From the NCBI GenBank assembly GCA_038049695.1, contig CP142452.1:70933501-70997500 (forward strand): a DNA stretch of 64,000 nucleotides. Direction: 5' to 3'. The notes under the pieces were generated by a model. That model made no database searches and had not been told where the DNA came from. It was given only the letters and a program-made list of their open reading frames with translations. The translations under genes and the position numbers were made by a program. This document shows positions 1-11,715 of this stretch, one piece after another; positions within the stretch are counted from its first letter, which is position 1; every line of letters begins with the position of its first letter. Source of the DNA: Cinnamomum chago. Its lineage: Eukaryota; Streptophyta; Magnoliopsida; Laurales; Lauraceae.

Positions 1-258
1 TCTAGCAATGAGAAATATCTAGGTAATCCCTCTAGGTTTGGTAAAAATAAAGCAGATGTGTTTAACTTGCTAATTAACAAAGTCAAAGCTAAAATTAGGA
101 GCGGGCAAGCGTCACTCCTCTCCCTAGTAGGCAGAATTACCTTAATCAAATCTGTTGCATCTGCTATTTTAGTATATAACATGTCTGTTCTAAGGTTTCC
201 AAGGAAAAACTCAAAGAAAGTTGATAAAATTTATAGAAGGTTTTGGTGGGGGAGATGA
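1..258 (+). mobile_element. L1-type LINE reverse transcriptase, C-terminal fragment
   Basis: A frame open from the window edge gives a plant LINE pattern: a Lys/Arg-rich stretch, then SLLSLVGRITLIKSV, LVYNMSVLRFP and a final YRRFWWG. These match the region behind the RT catalytic core of plant L1-like elements (usual form LSxAGRxxLIKSV...P.Y...P...FLWG). The frame stops just after WWGR, and no poly-A or tail domain follows, so this is a broken piece whose upstream part lies outside the window. It probably belongs to the same broad family as the LINE tail at 9.9-11.0 kb. Confidence 0.8.
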
Positions 259-267
259 GGAAGACTG

Positions 268-853
268 TGTGAATACGTAGAAGCTGTTAGACTTAGTGGA
301 TTGGGGGCCCACAGACATGTCACCAAATATGTCCCAATCACTTAAAGAACAAAAACACCCCTCACTAATTTATACAGACGTTTTCTCCTTTCTTCCTTTT
401 CTGTTTCCCTTCTTAAAAGCAGACACAAATATCTCTTTCAATGTCTCTTCAACGACTCTCTCCACCTAACCTCTATATAAGGAGGTGAGGAAGAAGAAAC
501 TATATAAATAGTTTTCTTCCCCTCTTTGATTTGGCCAAGTATTCTAAGATGCCAAGAGGCCTTTGAGGAAAAGAAAAAGGAAGAAACCTCCTCTTGAGAT
601 CCAATCCATCCATCAAGAAGTTCACTCATCAGGCATCCATCAGTAAGCCTGTGAACAATAGGGAGTAACTTAAGTGGGTCCATCAGTAATCCTGTGAACA
701 ATAGGGAGTGACTTAAGTGGGGAAGATCTCTAGTAAATCTCCTCCAGCAATTTGACAAATACACGATCTCATATTTTGCGAGGATCCGTCTCTTGTGTTG
801 TAGTGGACTCGTGGCACTCAATCCTAAGCTTCCGTGATGATTTCCAACCAACA
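268..853 (+). mobile_element. LTR-like remnant (possible solo LTR)
   Basis: The block opens with TGTGAATACG, has a TATA-like CTATATAAGG near 472, and ends CCAACCAACA, consistent with a TG...CA long terminal repeat of a plant Copia-type element. No internal element region or clean target duplication was found. A 43 bp direct duplication (637-679 and 680-722) lies inside. Treated as a fossil; family assignment is weak. Confidence 0.35.
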
Positions 854-2268
854 CTGATACATGTGGCATATGATAATAATCGAATTAAATTGTAAGAACG
901 TGGGCCTTTCATCACTAAAACTGGCATACTCATCTTTTAATGCTAACCACATACCTTTAGATGTAGGATTTTGTTCATAAGTGGGCACTAATTCAAAGTG
1001 CATGTATCACAACGTGATATTTCCAGCTGTGCGATTATCCTTTACCCACTTTTCATGTGCTTGAAATGCTGGCCTCGTTGTCTGGTCCTCATCTACTAAG
1101 GGTAGGTCCATATCTTGTTCATCACACATATATATTATGTTCCAATACCAGTAATCATAATTATAGCAGCCAAGTTCGTCCAGTTCAAGGTCACAAAGAG
1201 GTTATTGGATACCATGTACAAGGATATCATGTCCTACAATGTATGAGAATGATGCATAAATTTGGCAAACAGACACAGAAGCAACTCAAGTGCCACTCAA
1301 CTCAATTAAAGTTTAGTTAATTTTGGAGATTCAGTAAATCGAAAACACCTAATCAAACAATCATAAATGGCAATAGGAATCAAATGTAGAAATCTCTCCG
1401 CATAGAAGACTAAACCCTTGGAAAGCCGAAAGATGTTGATGGAAGTTGAGTTCTAAGTAGGGAAAAACTTGATTTTATTTTGAATGAGCTGCTTGGTGAA
1501 ACTCAAAGCAACTCAACTCAAATGAATGAGACTCCCAAATCAGTTCATTATTTTAAATCAGACGAAATCAGGGTCATATTTTTCTATGTTTCTCTTTTTG
1601 TTCTTTTGATTCAGCTAAAGAATCAATCTGAATTTTTTTTTTCATTTTTCCTTTCCTCCCATTTACTAACCACCTGTTGATGTATAACTATCCCAAGTTT
1701 GAGTCTTCCCTAACTAATGTTGAGAAACCCTCATTTATGCATAATTTGTGTTCTTACACTTGGTCTATGAAGATCCAAACATGCCATTTGCAACAAATGC
1801 TCTAAAGGACCACTGCAGAGCAATTTAACTAATGGTACAATCCCATTAATATATCTAAATCAATAAGGTGTGGTCATTTTTTAATTTTTCGTTCTTAATT
1901 ATATATGTGGGTGTAAGGTAGAGGAGCAAAGGTAGAGGAGCATGTATCTGGGTTGTTCTTTTATCATCAATCACTAAACATTATCAAAAAAGAAAAAAAG
2001 GGGATGGGACTTGGGTGTCCAAGCTGTGATGCAATTTATAGTAAAGCTTTACCATATCATAATCTGGAAGAGAAAGCCATTACCACACAAGTTTGGCACA
2101 GAATTCAGAAAAAAGCCAGCCTAACTGATAAACATACATGAGGAAAATGGCCATACATTTCCAGGCTATTCAAACTCGTAACTTTGTTTACTGCCCCACC
2201 TCTATCTTATTCCTCTTTTCTACTATTATTTACCTTAGCCTCATCCATGTTTCAAGCACAAGAAGCTT
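854..2268. other. Downstream flank of the HPt gene; no gene seen
   Basis: AT-rich unique-looking sequence. It must hold the 3' UTR and terminator of the minus-strand phosphotransfer gene that ends at 2269. Short open frames here (e.g. 1057-1320, 1480-1680) have no recognisable protein and low-complexity composition. Nothing else is supported. Confidence 0.5.
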
Positions 2269-5200
2269 CTATTCCATCATGGGGATCGACCCGCCGGCTG
2301 CCAAAATCTGTTGCTCCAGCTACAACCAACATTAAGGAAACATTTTATATAGATAGATAGAGAGATAGATATATAGAGAGAGGGAGGGAGGGAGGGAGGG
2401 AGGGAGGGAGAGAGAAGAGAGAGAATTGTACAAGGTTTCAAAGAAAAAGTTCTCACATCAAGTAGAGATTCAAGCTTGCTCTTCACCAGAGAGAACTCAT
2501 GTTTCACTTGTTGAAGGCATGCTAGACACCTGCACAGGAGCTCTTTTTTTTTAGAGAGTTTACAAAAAATAAGTTCCCATCTGAATACAAATTACTACTA
2601 CTTTTTTTTTTTCAGTACACTTCAATTAATTGGTCTATTTAGACAGGAGTTGGAATCTTGGGAAGACTTTACTTCACATCCAAATGGTTAAGCATTCAAC
2701 ATTGATACGAAACTTTTAATAGTGCAATATATTTAATATGCGTAACCAAAATCTTGCAATATTTTTGGCTTTGCATCAATAGCTAAGAATTTTGTGAAGT
2801 TTTGTCATATGAGAAGTGATGTTACAAGGGTTAGATTGCAACTTCTATGAATTAAATGAATGCATGTAAAAAGACTGTAGATTCAATGAAATTCAATAAA
2901 CATATGGCAGCTATGTGTTGACTATAATAGCAATCATTTATTTATAAAAAGATCAAAGTACTAGTTTCTCCAAATGTATCAACACTGTGATTGACAAGAT
3001 TAAGAAAATTAGAAATGCAAGATTTTTAAGTCTTAACACACCCTTCTCTGTCCTTCTCCTCACAAAGGTTGCGGAAGGCGATGCAGGCATTTCTGACTCT
3101 TTGTGCCCCTACACTGTTCAACAGAAGCAATTCTCAGCCTTTTCTTTTTGCTTAAATTTATAAAAAAAGGAAAGAATCTCAGGAAGAGAAATCATACAAA
3201 AACTGTTCAGAAGGAAGAGACATGGGCTACCAAATGACTGAGGCAATAAAAAGACTAAATATTAAAAGTACATGGATTCTCAGTTTCTTCATCTTTTCAA
3301 CTGTCCAATACTCACATTCATTCCATCATAACACTGTATATTCTCCATATTATTTATACACCAAACAGGATTATTATCAGCCCGTATATATTAGTCACAT
3401 CAAATGTAGAAAGATACACACACGCACGCACTCAGCACTGTCGCGCATTGGATCAATGTGCGCACCTCAACGTGGGGCCCACATGGGGCTCCACCTGAGA
3501 CTGGGACCTAGGGGAATCGAAAAATCTCCCTGGGCCCTTCATTTCTGCAAAAAAAAAAAAAAAAAAAAGCCCCATCCCCAAACACTATCATCCCCATTTA
3601 GGCCCTACAAGTTTAACGATGTACAGTTCATTCGGATGGGTGTGCAATTGATCCAACGGTTTAGTCCATACGGATGGGTGCAAAACACAGGGGGCGTGTG
3701 AAATTCGGGGGTGGGGCGGTCCAATTGGATGGAAGTCCATTTGATGGAAAGATCTATATGAGACCTACCTTTGTGAAAAATTTTGACTTCATAAGATCAT
3801 CCTAACCCTTTGATCCATGGCCCTTAAATTTAATGGTTTTATGACATCATTTTCTTATGATTTCAATCTAGTTGTGTGTGTGTGTGCGTGTGTGTGTGTG
3901 TTTTTAACAGCTGACAAGAACCTATATCTTTGATCTGGGCTAGCTGTAAAACTTTTGTTAGGTTTTGCTTGAAGTACTACAGGTTGTTAAGTGAGAGTTG
4001 GGAAATACATTTAAATTTTTCTCTTCACCACAGGTTTCTGAGATAGAACTATCAAATATGATAGTCATGCAGACTACCAAACTTAGTGGAGGACATATAT
4101 TTGTATGTACCATAAAGATTTTTACTCTCATTATCCAAGTCAACTCAACAGTAACTATAATATTTGATTGATTGTAATTGGGAGAAGATTGATTGAAATT
4201 ATCTTGTAAACAAGGAAAGAGGAGAATACAAATAGAGGATCAAATCACAATGGGCATTCACTTAATTCAATCCAAAATTCTCTTATAGCCAAATGATCTT
4301 CACCTAACAAGAATTGCAGAATGCACGGATCTCCAGGTGGGCCCCACAATGTCTCGTGATCATATGGGCATGAAATGACTGTTGCACATCCAAGAAAGAT
4401 AAAAGAGATCATGTCCTGGCGTTGATGCCATGAAAAAACCGAAAACAAATGCAGAAGAGAATATTAGATCGAATCAAGTGATATCTCATTGTGCTTTAAT
4501 CCTCTATTTGTATTCCCTCTTTCTTTGTTTACAAGATAAATTCAATCAATCTACTCCTAATTACAATCAATCAGATATTCTAATACAGTTGGGTAATCAG
4601 AAGCAAAAATCTCCATGGTAAACCTACTGCACATCAAATATAGGTATGCATATTTCTCCTCTATTGTTGTTTGCACCTTGCTTCTTGAATCTTCTTTCTC
4701 ATCTTTTTTTAGTTTGAAGCCATAAAACTATAGTTCATCTCGTCAATCGGCTTCCTTCCCCTACCAAACTCCTTATATTCATCTTCATTGCCACCATCTT
4801 GACAATAGCCATCTTCATACCTTTGGTTCCTCTTGCTTCATTCATTTGCCACCAATCAAACAAACAAAACTTACAGCTCAATCCAACAAATGTGTTTTTT
4901 TTTTTTGGGGGTGGGGTGGGGGGGTCGGGGGCACTCCAAATTAAAAGGGATATCTTTTCTATGACCCTACCATCCATTGTACACGCACTTCTCAAAATGT
5001 TTTTTTTTTATTCAAAATTCAATATTTCTTTCAACAACACAACATTTCCTCTCTTTCCTCTCCTATCTCAAATCTTTGACTTTTTTTACATTCCTTCCCC
5101 TTCCGTCACTCGTTTAAAGCCAGGAGTTGTCTACCACAGCTGAGCACAACACGAGGACTCTACTGCTGTGCATTTATTCCAAGAACGATCCAGGACATCT

Positions 5201-8200
5201 GGCTTAGCTTCGTGCATTGGCTTGACCTTCCTGTCCACCAAATCACTATGGTATTTCACACTCCTCTTTGTTTACATCTCCACCTTCCTTGAATATTCCT
5301 AAGTCTTATTCCCAGGGTGTCAAATATGAATGTTGGAAAAAGGCAATGCAGGAGGAACTAGATGCACTAGCATAGAATCAAATATGAGACCTAATTCCAT
5401 TCCCTTCCCCATGAGAACATGGGGTAACTATGATGAAACATTTTCTTTTGTCACCAAGATATTGCGGTACATACAGATCTTACAATTGATGCTTCTCCAT
5501 ATTGGCCATTTTTTCAATTGGATGTCAAGAATGCTTTTTTGCATGGAGATCTCAAAGAAGAAGTCTATATGTGACTCCCTCGTGCTCTGATTGCACTAAC
5601 TAATGAAACTATTTGTAGACTTTGATGATTTCTTTATAGATTGAACTAACTGAAAAATTCCACAAGACCTGAAAAGAAGTTGCTTTCCAACAGAGTCATC
5701 TGATCCCTCAATGTTTATCAAATGATCATCGACTGGCATCACAATCTTATTTCTTTATGTTGATGACAGAATTCTCATTGGCAGTGATCTCAATGGATTT
5801 GAAAACCTGCAGCATCTTCCACTCCTCATTTCATATGAAGGACCTTGGCTCTCTTACATATTTTTTAGCTCTTGAGTTACCCAGAACAGAAAAAGAAAAG
5901 ATCACAGAGATCTCATTTCCTAGGCTAAGTTAGAAAACTCTCCACTAGTTGATACACCTCTAGACATAAATGCTAAATATAACAAAGATCATGGAGATCT
6001 TTTGTTTGAACCAACTATTTATCAATAGTTAGTTGGAAGCACAGTCTACTTGACTATTACCAGGCATAACATTTCACATGCAGTCAATTCATGGCAGCTC
6101 ATCATCTTCATTATCTCAAAGGCATGCCAATTTGAGGATTTTTTTATCGGTAAATTGAGGATTGTTATTTCCTGCTGGTTGCAAACTTACGGTTATTGCT
6201 TGAAGTAATGATAAGGCTGGTTGTCCTAATTCTTATCAGTCAACCATGGGATGATACATGCATTTGGGCACCTCATTCATCTCATGGAAGTGCAAAAAAC
6301 AAGATCACTGATTTAAATCTTTCACTGAAGTAGAATACCATGCCATGTGCTATGTTTGTGTTGAGATTATTTGGCTTTGTCGAATATTCTCTGAACTAGG
6401 ATACAATTAGCACCATCCAACTTCATTTCGTACTGACAATACAAGTCCTATTCAAATAATGGCAAATCCAGTCTTTCACGAGAGGACCAGGCACAGTGAA
6501 GGCGACTGTTTCTTCTTCTTTTTTTTTTTTTTTTTTGTAAATCTATTGATTATAAAACCATTACTCTTGCATGTGCCTTCATTCTTCAATCTCCAAACTG
6601 TTGAAATTTTTACGAAGGAATTAACTAGGGATTGACACCATTTCTTTGTACACAAATTGCTACTGGTTGATCCTGTAGCATCCATTGAGGAGGACTGTCA
6701 AATATGATAGTCATGCAGACTACAAAACTTAGTGGAGTACATATATTTGTATGTACCATAGATGTATCATAAAGATTTCTGATTCTCATTTTCCTAGTCA
6801 ACTGTAATTTAGAATATTTGATTGATTGTAATTAGGAGTAGATTGGTTGAAATTATCTTGTAAACAAGGAAATAGGTGAATATAAATAGAACATCAAACC
6901 ACAATGGAAGATCACTTGGTTCAATCCAAAATTTCCTTTTTGGCTTTGCCTTCAGTTTTGTCAAGGACTGCCAACAAACAGTAACTACAGGGTTCGCACT
7001 TGTTAATTAGATAAGTTTGGATGTACAATATGCAATAGAATTGATGGCTATCATTTCTACTGTTTTCATTACTTTTCAGCCTCTACTTACTACTTAAAAT
7101 CAATATTACAATCATCATTAGCACGTTACTGAAGCATCAGAGACCTGATTTGTGAGCTCAACTTCTCTATTTATTCATTGTTAAAGATATGTTTTGTGTC
7201 ACACTAATTGAGACTGTTAATGATTCGAGAAAAATAGGCAGGAAAATAGTGTCAGCTATTGCAGTTTCTGTCATACTAAAAGTAAGTTGGTGAAGAAGAA
7301 AATGGAATCCAACCCAATGTGGTTTTCAATACACCTATCCATGAGAATCTTCACTTTTTTTCACAAAAATGCCCCTGCACAAATGTGCCCTCACAGGCCA
7401 GGGCAGGACTGTTACATTGTTCCCTGTAGAACATTATATTGGTACATTCTAAATAATGTAAGAAATGGAAATCTTCATTCATAATTATGTTTTAGTGTAC
7501 TTTAGATAAAGAATGTAAGAAATGGAAATCTTCATTCATAATTATGTTTTACTTCAGATAAATCATCAAAGCTTTGTCCCAACTATGTTTGAGTCTTTAC
7601 GTGAATTCTATTTCTTCATTTCGATCTATCTTGAACCAAATCCTCAGATGAGTTGTACTTCTTTAGATTCATTTTTACTACCTCCATCCACATCCTCTTT
7701 GGCCTAACCCTTCCCCTTAGTGGGCCGTCAACCTACATAGTCAAACTTTTCCTTACCAACGCTGTTGCCGGCACATGCCCAAACCATCTCAAACTACACC
7801 TAAATGCTCTCGAAAGTGCTCAATTTTAATTCTATCATTCCTAATTTTACCACACATTTACTTCAACATTCTCATCTTTGCACTTTATATAAATGATATA
7901 ATGGTGGAGAAAACAGAGTTTATAATATAGAATGAAAGCACAAAAATAAATTAGGTATAAGGCCATTCTAGGTACATTCAAATGAATCCAACAGTTTCAG
8001 AATAGGATTGATAAGATGGGTTCTCCAGAAAGAATAACAATCTTTGGATAGATTCAAGTACCTAGAACTGCTGCCCTTCAACTGGTGAACATTGGCATCA
8101 ACCTTCTTAAAATCTATAACCTGCTCATCTCTTTAGAGAACAAAGAGGAACCCCAGAACAACAAATCCATGAGCCAGCTTTATTCATTAACGACAAATCT

Positions 8201-8552
8201 AATTAAACTGAAGAGGATAGAAGAAAAAGATTAAAGAACTCACAAAGCCATGCCCAAATTATTCAGAAGCTTCTCAGAATCATCAAAGAAGAGAGATGCA
8301 ACTTCAAAAACGAAATCTGGGTTGCTCTCATCCTGCAATTGCTGAAGTTGAGTGAACTGCTCATCCAGGAATCCCTTCACATCATCACCAAAAAAACCCA
8401 TCATCAAAACCATCTCAATCAATCAAAAGATATAGAAAATCACAAAAGGAGCCAGCTGGGTCATTATTTCTTTTCCTTAAAACCATACTCACCTCATTGT
8501 AGAGAGACGAACTGAGATCAATCAAGCGTGCCTGCAACTGACCCACCTCCAT
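2269..8552 (-). CDS. AHP: Histidine-containing phosphotransfer protein (HPt), cytokinin/two-component phosphorelay
   Basis: Six minus-strand exons, all with GT-AG borders and matching phases: 8552-8493, 8374-8244, 8130-8062, 3113-3042, 2529-2457, 2319-2269. Together they make 456 bp, 151 residues plus stop, the usual length of plant AHP proteins. It starts [20 protein letters not shown], continues [20 protein letters not shown], and carries the HPt motif [13 protein letters not shown] with the phospho-accepting histidine at about residue 79. The C-terminal helices include [17 protein letters not shown] and it ends [16 protein letters not shown]. The family relays phosphate from sensor histidine kinases (cytokinin receptors) to response regulators, moving between cytosol and nucleus. 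The histidine is present, so this is a true HPt, not a pseudo-HPt. Intron 3 (3114-8061) is unusually long and holds a Copia fossil and an RTE LINE piece. The paralogue number cannot be assigned. Confidence 0.95.
2344..2420. repeat. GATA / GGGA simple repeat in HPt intron 5
   Basis: ATAGATAGATAGAGAG passes into a run of about seven GGGA units and then GAGA, within the intron between HPt exons 5 and 6. Likely length-polymorphic. Confidence 0.9.
3540..3570. repeat. Poly-A run in HPt intron 3
   Basis: About 20 A residues after TTTCTGC at 3550-3569. It sits between GC-rich blocks (GTGGGGCCCACATGGGGC) and a segment of dispersed repeat; no element could be bounded on it. Confidence 0.6.
3725..3890 (+). 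repeat. Dispersed repeat copy (GATCTNNATGAGACC family)
   Basis: The segment GGAAAGATCTATATGAGACC, followed by a CTTTGTG..AAAATTTTGAC block and a 'TCATCCTAACCCTTTGATCCA' -like stretch, recurs at 40105-40260 on the same strand and at 41650-41790 reversed. Three copies in one window point to a dispersed, probably transposon-derived family. Ends were not defined. Confidence 0.5.
4050..6955 (+). mobile_element. Ty1/Copia LTR retrotransposon fossil in HPt intron 3
   Basis: Two related terminal repeats (about 4050-4290 and 6696-6950; shared TCAAATATGATAGTCATGCAGACTA and a TTGATTGATTGTAATT block) flank about 2.4 kb with decayed Copia pol text from about 5320 to 6690: traces of the RT core, a ribonuclease H region and the typical pol tail just before the 3' repeat. 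No gag or integrase was recognised. It is broken many times and clearly old. Its direction is opposite to the host gene. A third LTR piece lies inverted inside it (4430-4620). Confidence 0.85.
4430..4620 (-). repeat. Inverted partial copy of the Copia LTR
   Basis: The reverse complement contains GATTGATTGTAATTAGGAGT, TATCTTGTAAACAAAGAAAG and ACAAATAGAGGATTAAA, matching the LTRs at 4050-4290 and 6696-6950. With the upstream LTR it forms an inverted repeat of about 140 bp arms separated by about 160 bp. Confidence 0.85.
7560..7905 (-). mobile_element. RTE-type LINE fragment (C-terminal tail)
   Basis: Translated on the minus strand it shows LRWFGHV, then [20 protein letters not shown] and a [11 protein letters not shown]-like end. 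These are the hallmarks of the C-terminal tail of plant RTE LINEs (LRWFGHVxRRP...RGRGRPKxTWxExVKxDL). It is a short broken fragment in HPt intron 3, downstream of exon 3. Confidence 0.75.
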
Positions 8553-8848
8553 GCTTTGCCTTCCTAACGGGCAACCAGTTCTTTTCTCTGCCTTCTAACT
8601 GGGATCTGCTCTAAAACCATTTAAGCAGTAATGGGCGCTTACTTTTAGAAATGAAGAAGACGAAAAACAATCTCAAACGGGGAAGTGAGAGATGAGAACA
8701 AAATCTTAATGGGATTTGGTGAATTTAATGTTGCCAGAGAAAGAAGGCTTTTTCGTTTGTACATAATAGATTTGTGCCATGTAATTTCACATCTTCCCAC
8801 CAACAGCTATCTAAGTTTTAAGCAAAGGAAGATAGCTATTATTAAATA
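8553..8848 (-). promoter_or_regulatory. Presumed 5' UTR/promoter side of the HPt gene
   Basis: Sequence immediately upstream of the HPt start codon. It is moderately AT-rich; no confident TATA box or named element was identified. Assigned by position only. Confidence 0.35.
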
Positions 8849-9626
8849 GTGGCAAGCAATGTTCGTTTAACTTTCCCTCTCTTTCCTTTTCTCGAAGTTA
8901 TTGCTCTGTCTCTCTCTCACTCTTCTCATTTTTCATCCTCCCTCCATCATCTCTTCTTATCTTCTACTCCCTTGGGTTTTGCCTTTAAGTTGGATTTTAC
9001 TTTTAAGAACTTGTTATCTCTTCTTGGGTCGACCACATGGTCAAGTAATTTGGATGTATGGTGGGCCAACCATGGATAGGGGATGCCCCAATACAGGGGC
9101 TAGTGAGTCCGAATCTTGTGAGGTAGAGTTCGAATCTCGTGAGGTAAAGTCCAATGGTGACTCTGAGTGGACCATTCACACTCCGTTATGCCACTGCGGG
9201 CAACCAACCATATATTCGGGCAAGGGCCACCTACGGTGATGTGGCGGACCCTGAGTGGTCTACTAACGGTCACCATGCATAAACCACTTTGAGGATCTCG
9301 ATTTGCAAGCTAGTTCCTAGTTATCACTTTTAATTGTTTATAACCACCTATTTGTGGGCCACCAATTGAAGGATGTTGGGGATCTTAGATTTGTCATGGA
9401 CCCAATGTACAAGAGGGTCCAAGGTTATGATCTTTGAGAGCGGTGTCTTACCTAAGTAGTAAGACACATCAATTCTCACATTTTGGTCTAAGGTTTTACC
9501 TTGGCCTCCTCCCTCTCCTCACATGTGTGAGTTCATCTCTCCACGCATGTAGTTATCTTCTCATGTTTGCGGGTTCTTTTTCTCGTATGTGTGAGTCTCT
9601 CGGGACCTGCTCCCCTTAGCTGGGAG

Positions 9627-9664
<38 letters not shown>

Positions 9665-9873
9665 AGGTTATAACCTAGCTATTATTTCTATTTTAATGAA
9701 TGTTTATTATTGTGTTTAATTGGGTCTTGAAATCCAAAAGACTTGTAGGTCATCTACTGTTTTAAATGTGTGGGACCTGTGGATGGAGAAACCAGGATTT
9801 TTAATAAGCCCCACAAACTCTAGGCCCAAGCCTTGATCCATTTACAACCTTAGGCCTCTCTTTCACGATCAAG
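8849..9873. other. Unassigned region with a possible GRF-type zinc-finger scrap
   Basis: No gene model can be built. On the plus strand near 9170-9225 the text PLCHCGQPTIYSGKG resembles the start of a GRF zinc finger (CHCGxPA...), a domain often found in transposon-derived plant proteins, but the rest is missing. An (AT)n run lies at 9628-9660. Confidence 0.3.
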
Positions 9874-9885
9874 ACTAGCCATCTG

Positions 9886-11052
9886 ATAAGGATGAGAAGA
9901 TTTGGCCCTTTTCAAAGAATGACAATCTCACTACGAAATCGGCTTATAGAATTATTTATAATAACAATGAAAATGACTCCACTCCATCAATCAATTGGAA
10001 AGCCCTTTAGAGGCTCTCCCTTCCACAAACAGTTCTTATGTTCGGTTGGAAATATCTTTAAAATACTATTCCAGTTAGAGTTATTCTCAAATCAAACTTT
10101 AGCTCAATTGAAGATAAATGCCGCATGTGTGAAAAAGAGGTGGAATCGGTTGGACATGCTCTCATGCTTTGTGATTATGCTAGGGCAATTTGGTTTGCCT
10201 CACTGTGGGGCCTTTGATCCCATTCAATTCGCCATGCGGACATTATGGATTGGTGGAAAAAATACATGTGAGCAAAGCCACCTGACTCCTCCTCTTGGAG
10301 ATGTGCATTAAAAAATGCAGGTTCTTACCATGTGGTGGACTATTTGGAAAGCTGGAAACGATTTCATTCATAGAAGTCAACCCTTACATCCCCATAAGAT
10401 TATGGGATTAGTTGGTAAAATGCTAGAAAGTCCCACAAGCCACATTGGAGACCATCCCAATAGGAAAAATGGAAAGCTTGTTGAGGTCCCTGGAGTGATC
10501 TCTAACAAAGAAGACTTCGTAATCTTCTCGGATGCAACCAACAAGGCTGAGGGAAATGCCTCTTTCGGATTTATTATGAAGTTTAATAATATCATTGTGG
10601 ACGCTGGTGCCATCCAAGGATCCAAAGTCTCATATTCAAAAGAGGCCGAAGCGGGGCAGTCTTAGTAGCTTTGGAAAAAGCAAGGAGAAAAGGTTTTGAC
10701 AGAGCTCGGGTTTTGACGGATGCTAAGGAAGTGATGCAAGTATTGAAGGAAGATAGTGACTGGTCTATAAACTTCATTATTTCATATATTAACGCCTTGG
10801 CCGCTTTTTTCTCTTTTGTAGACTTTGATTTTATTCCCAGGACTCTAAATGAGCAAGCACATATGCTTGCTTAGTTTTGCTAAACTACTAGACATGATAT
10901 AGGTTGGGAATGGGCTTCTATTCTCTTGATGGTTGTGGGTTGAGTTTCTTTCTTTTGCTATTTTTTTGGGTTTTATTTTGTCTTGTATCTTTGCCCTTTC
11001 TCCTTTTTAATGAATTGCTTGTTTTACCAAATAAAAAATAAAAAAAAATCAT
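9886..11052 (+). mobile_element. 5'-truncated L1-type LINE with RNase H tail, poly-A and target duplication
   Basis: The left part (to about 10310) holds degraded text of the zf-RVT region that follows RT in plant LINEs. From about 10500 an RNase H-like domain reads EDFVIFSDATNKAEGNASFGF, with later ARVLTDAKEVMQVLKEDSDW and DFDFIPRTLNEQAHMLA (the usual V.RE.N..AD.LA ending). It finishes in an A-rich tail (11031-11049). A 12 bp direct repeat flanks it: ACTAGCCATCTG (9874-9885) and ACTGGCCATCTG (11053-11064), 11 of 12 identical, as expected from target-primed insertion. Frames are broken, so it is dead. Confidence 0.88.
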
Positions 11053-11264
11053 ACTGGCCATCTGGTTTTTGTTGTTTGACCTACAACGAGGGAATATATG
11101 ATCAAACATAGAAGCTTGTCATTTTGTCAACGGACCTTCCATTTCATGTATATAAATTCGATGATCGATAACATCTTGTGAACCTAATGTTTTGTGGATG
11201 ATTAATCTATAAACATGCAATCATTATCACCATTGTTCAATTCAATGGTGACTAACTGTCGTCT

Positions 11265-11265
<1 letters not shown>

Positions 11266-11298
<33 letters not shown>

Positions 11299-11299
11299 G
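11266..11299. repeat. (AAT)n microsatellite
   Basis: About eleven AAT/TAA units. Confidence 0.95.
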
Positions 11300-11383
11300 A
11301 TTAGCATAACATATCGGCTAGTTTGTAATTCATGGGGGTAGGCGTGTAAGTTTGAATTTATGGGAGCCTGACTGAATTGGACT

Positions 11384-11715
11384 TAGCTAAAGATGGAATG
11401 TATGCCCTTCTTGGGGCTGATTCTAATTTTAGCAAGTATTGCTGATAGTGGTTATATATTCTTAAAGAGAAATGTTCATGTACATCTATCCCTCTTAGCT
11501 AAAGATGGAATGTATGCCATTCTTGGGGCTGATTCTAATTTTAGGTATTGCTAATAGTGGTTATATTTTCTTAAGGAGAAATGTTCATATACATCTATCC
11601 CTCTTAGCTAAAGATGGAATGTATGTCATTCTTGGGGCTGATTCTAATTTTTAGCAAGTATTGCTGATAGTGGTTATATTTTCTTAAAAAAGAATGTTCA
11701 TATACATCCGTCCAT
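11384..11715 (+). repeat. Three-copy tandem repeat, ~110 bp unit
   Basis: TTAGCTAAAGATGGAATGTATG starts near 11384, 11495 and 11604; each is followed by TTCTTGGGGCTGATTCTAAT and GTGGTTATAT. Units are about 95% alike by eye, suggesting recent expansion. No coding content. Confidence 0.9.

Noticed and set aside
438-869. 143-residue minus-strand open frame
   Set aside because: Overlaps an LTR-like block with a 43 bp direct duplication; no protein family is evident.
10315-10665. Host ribonuclease H-like gene
   Set aside because: It lies inside the LINE bounded by a target duplication and ends in an A-tail; it is the LINE's own RNase H domain.
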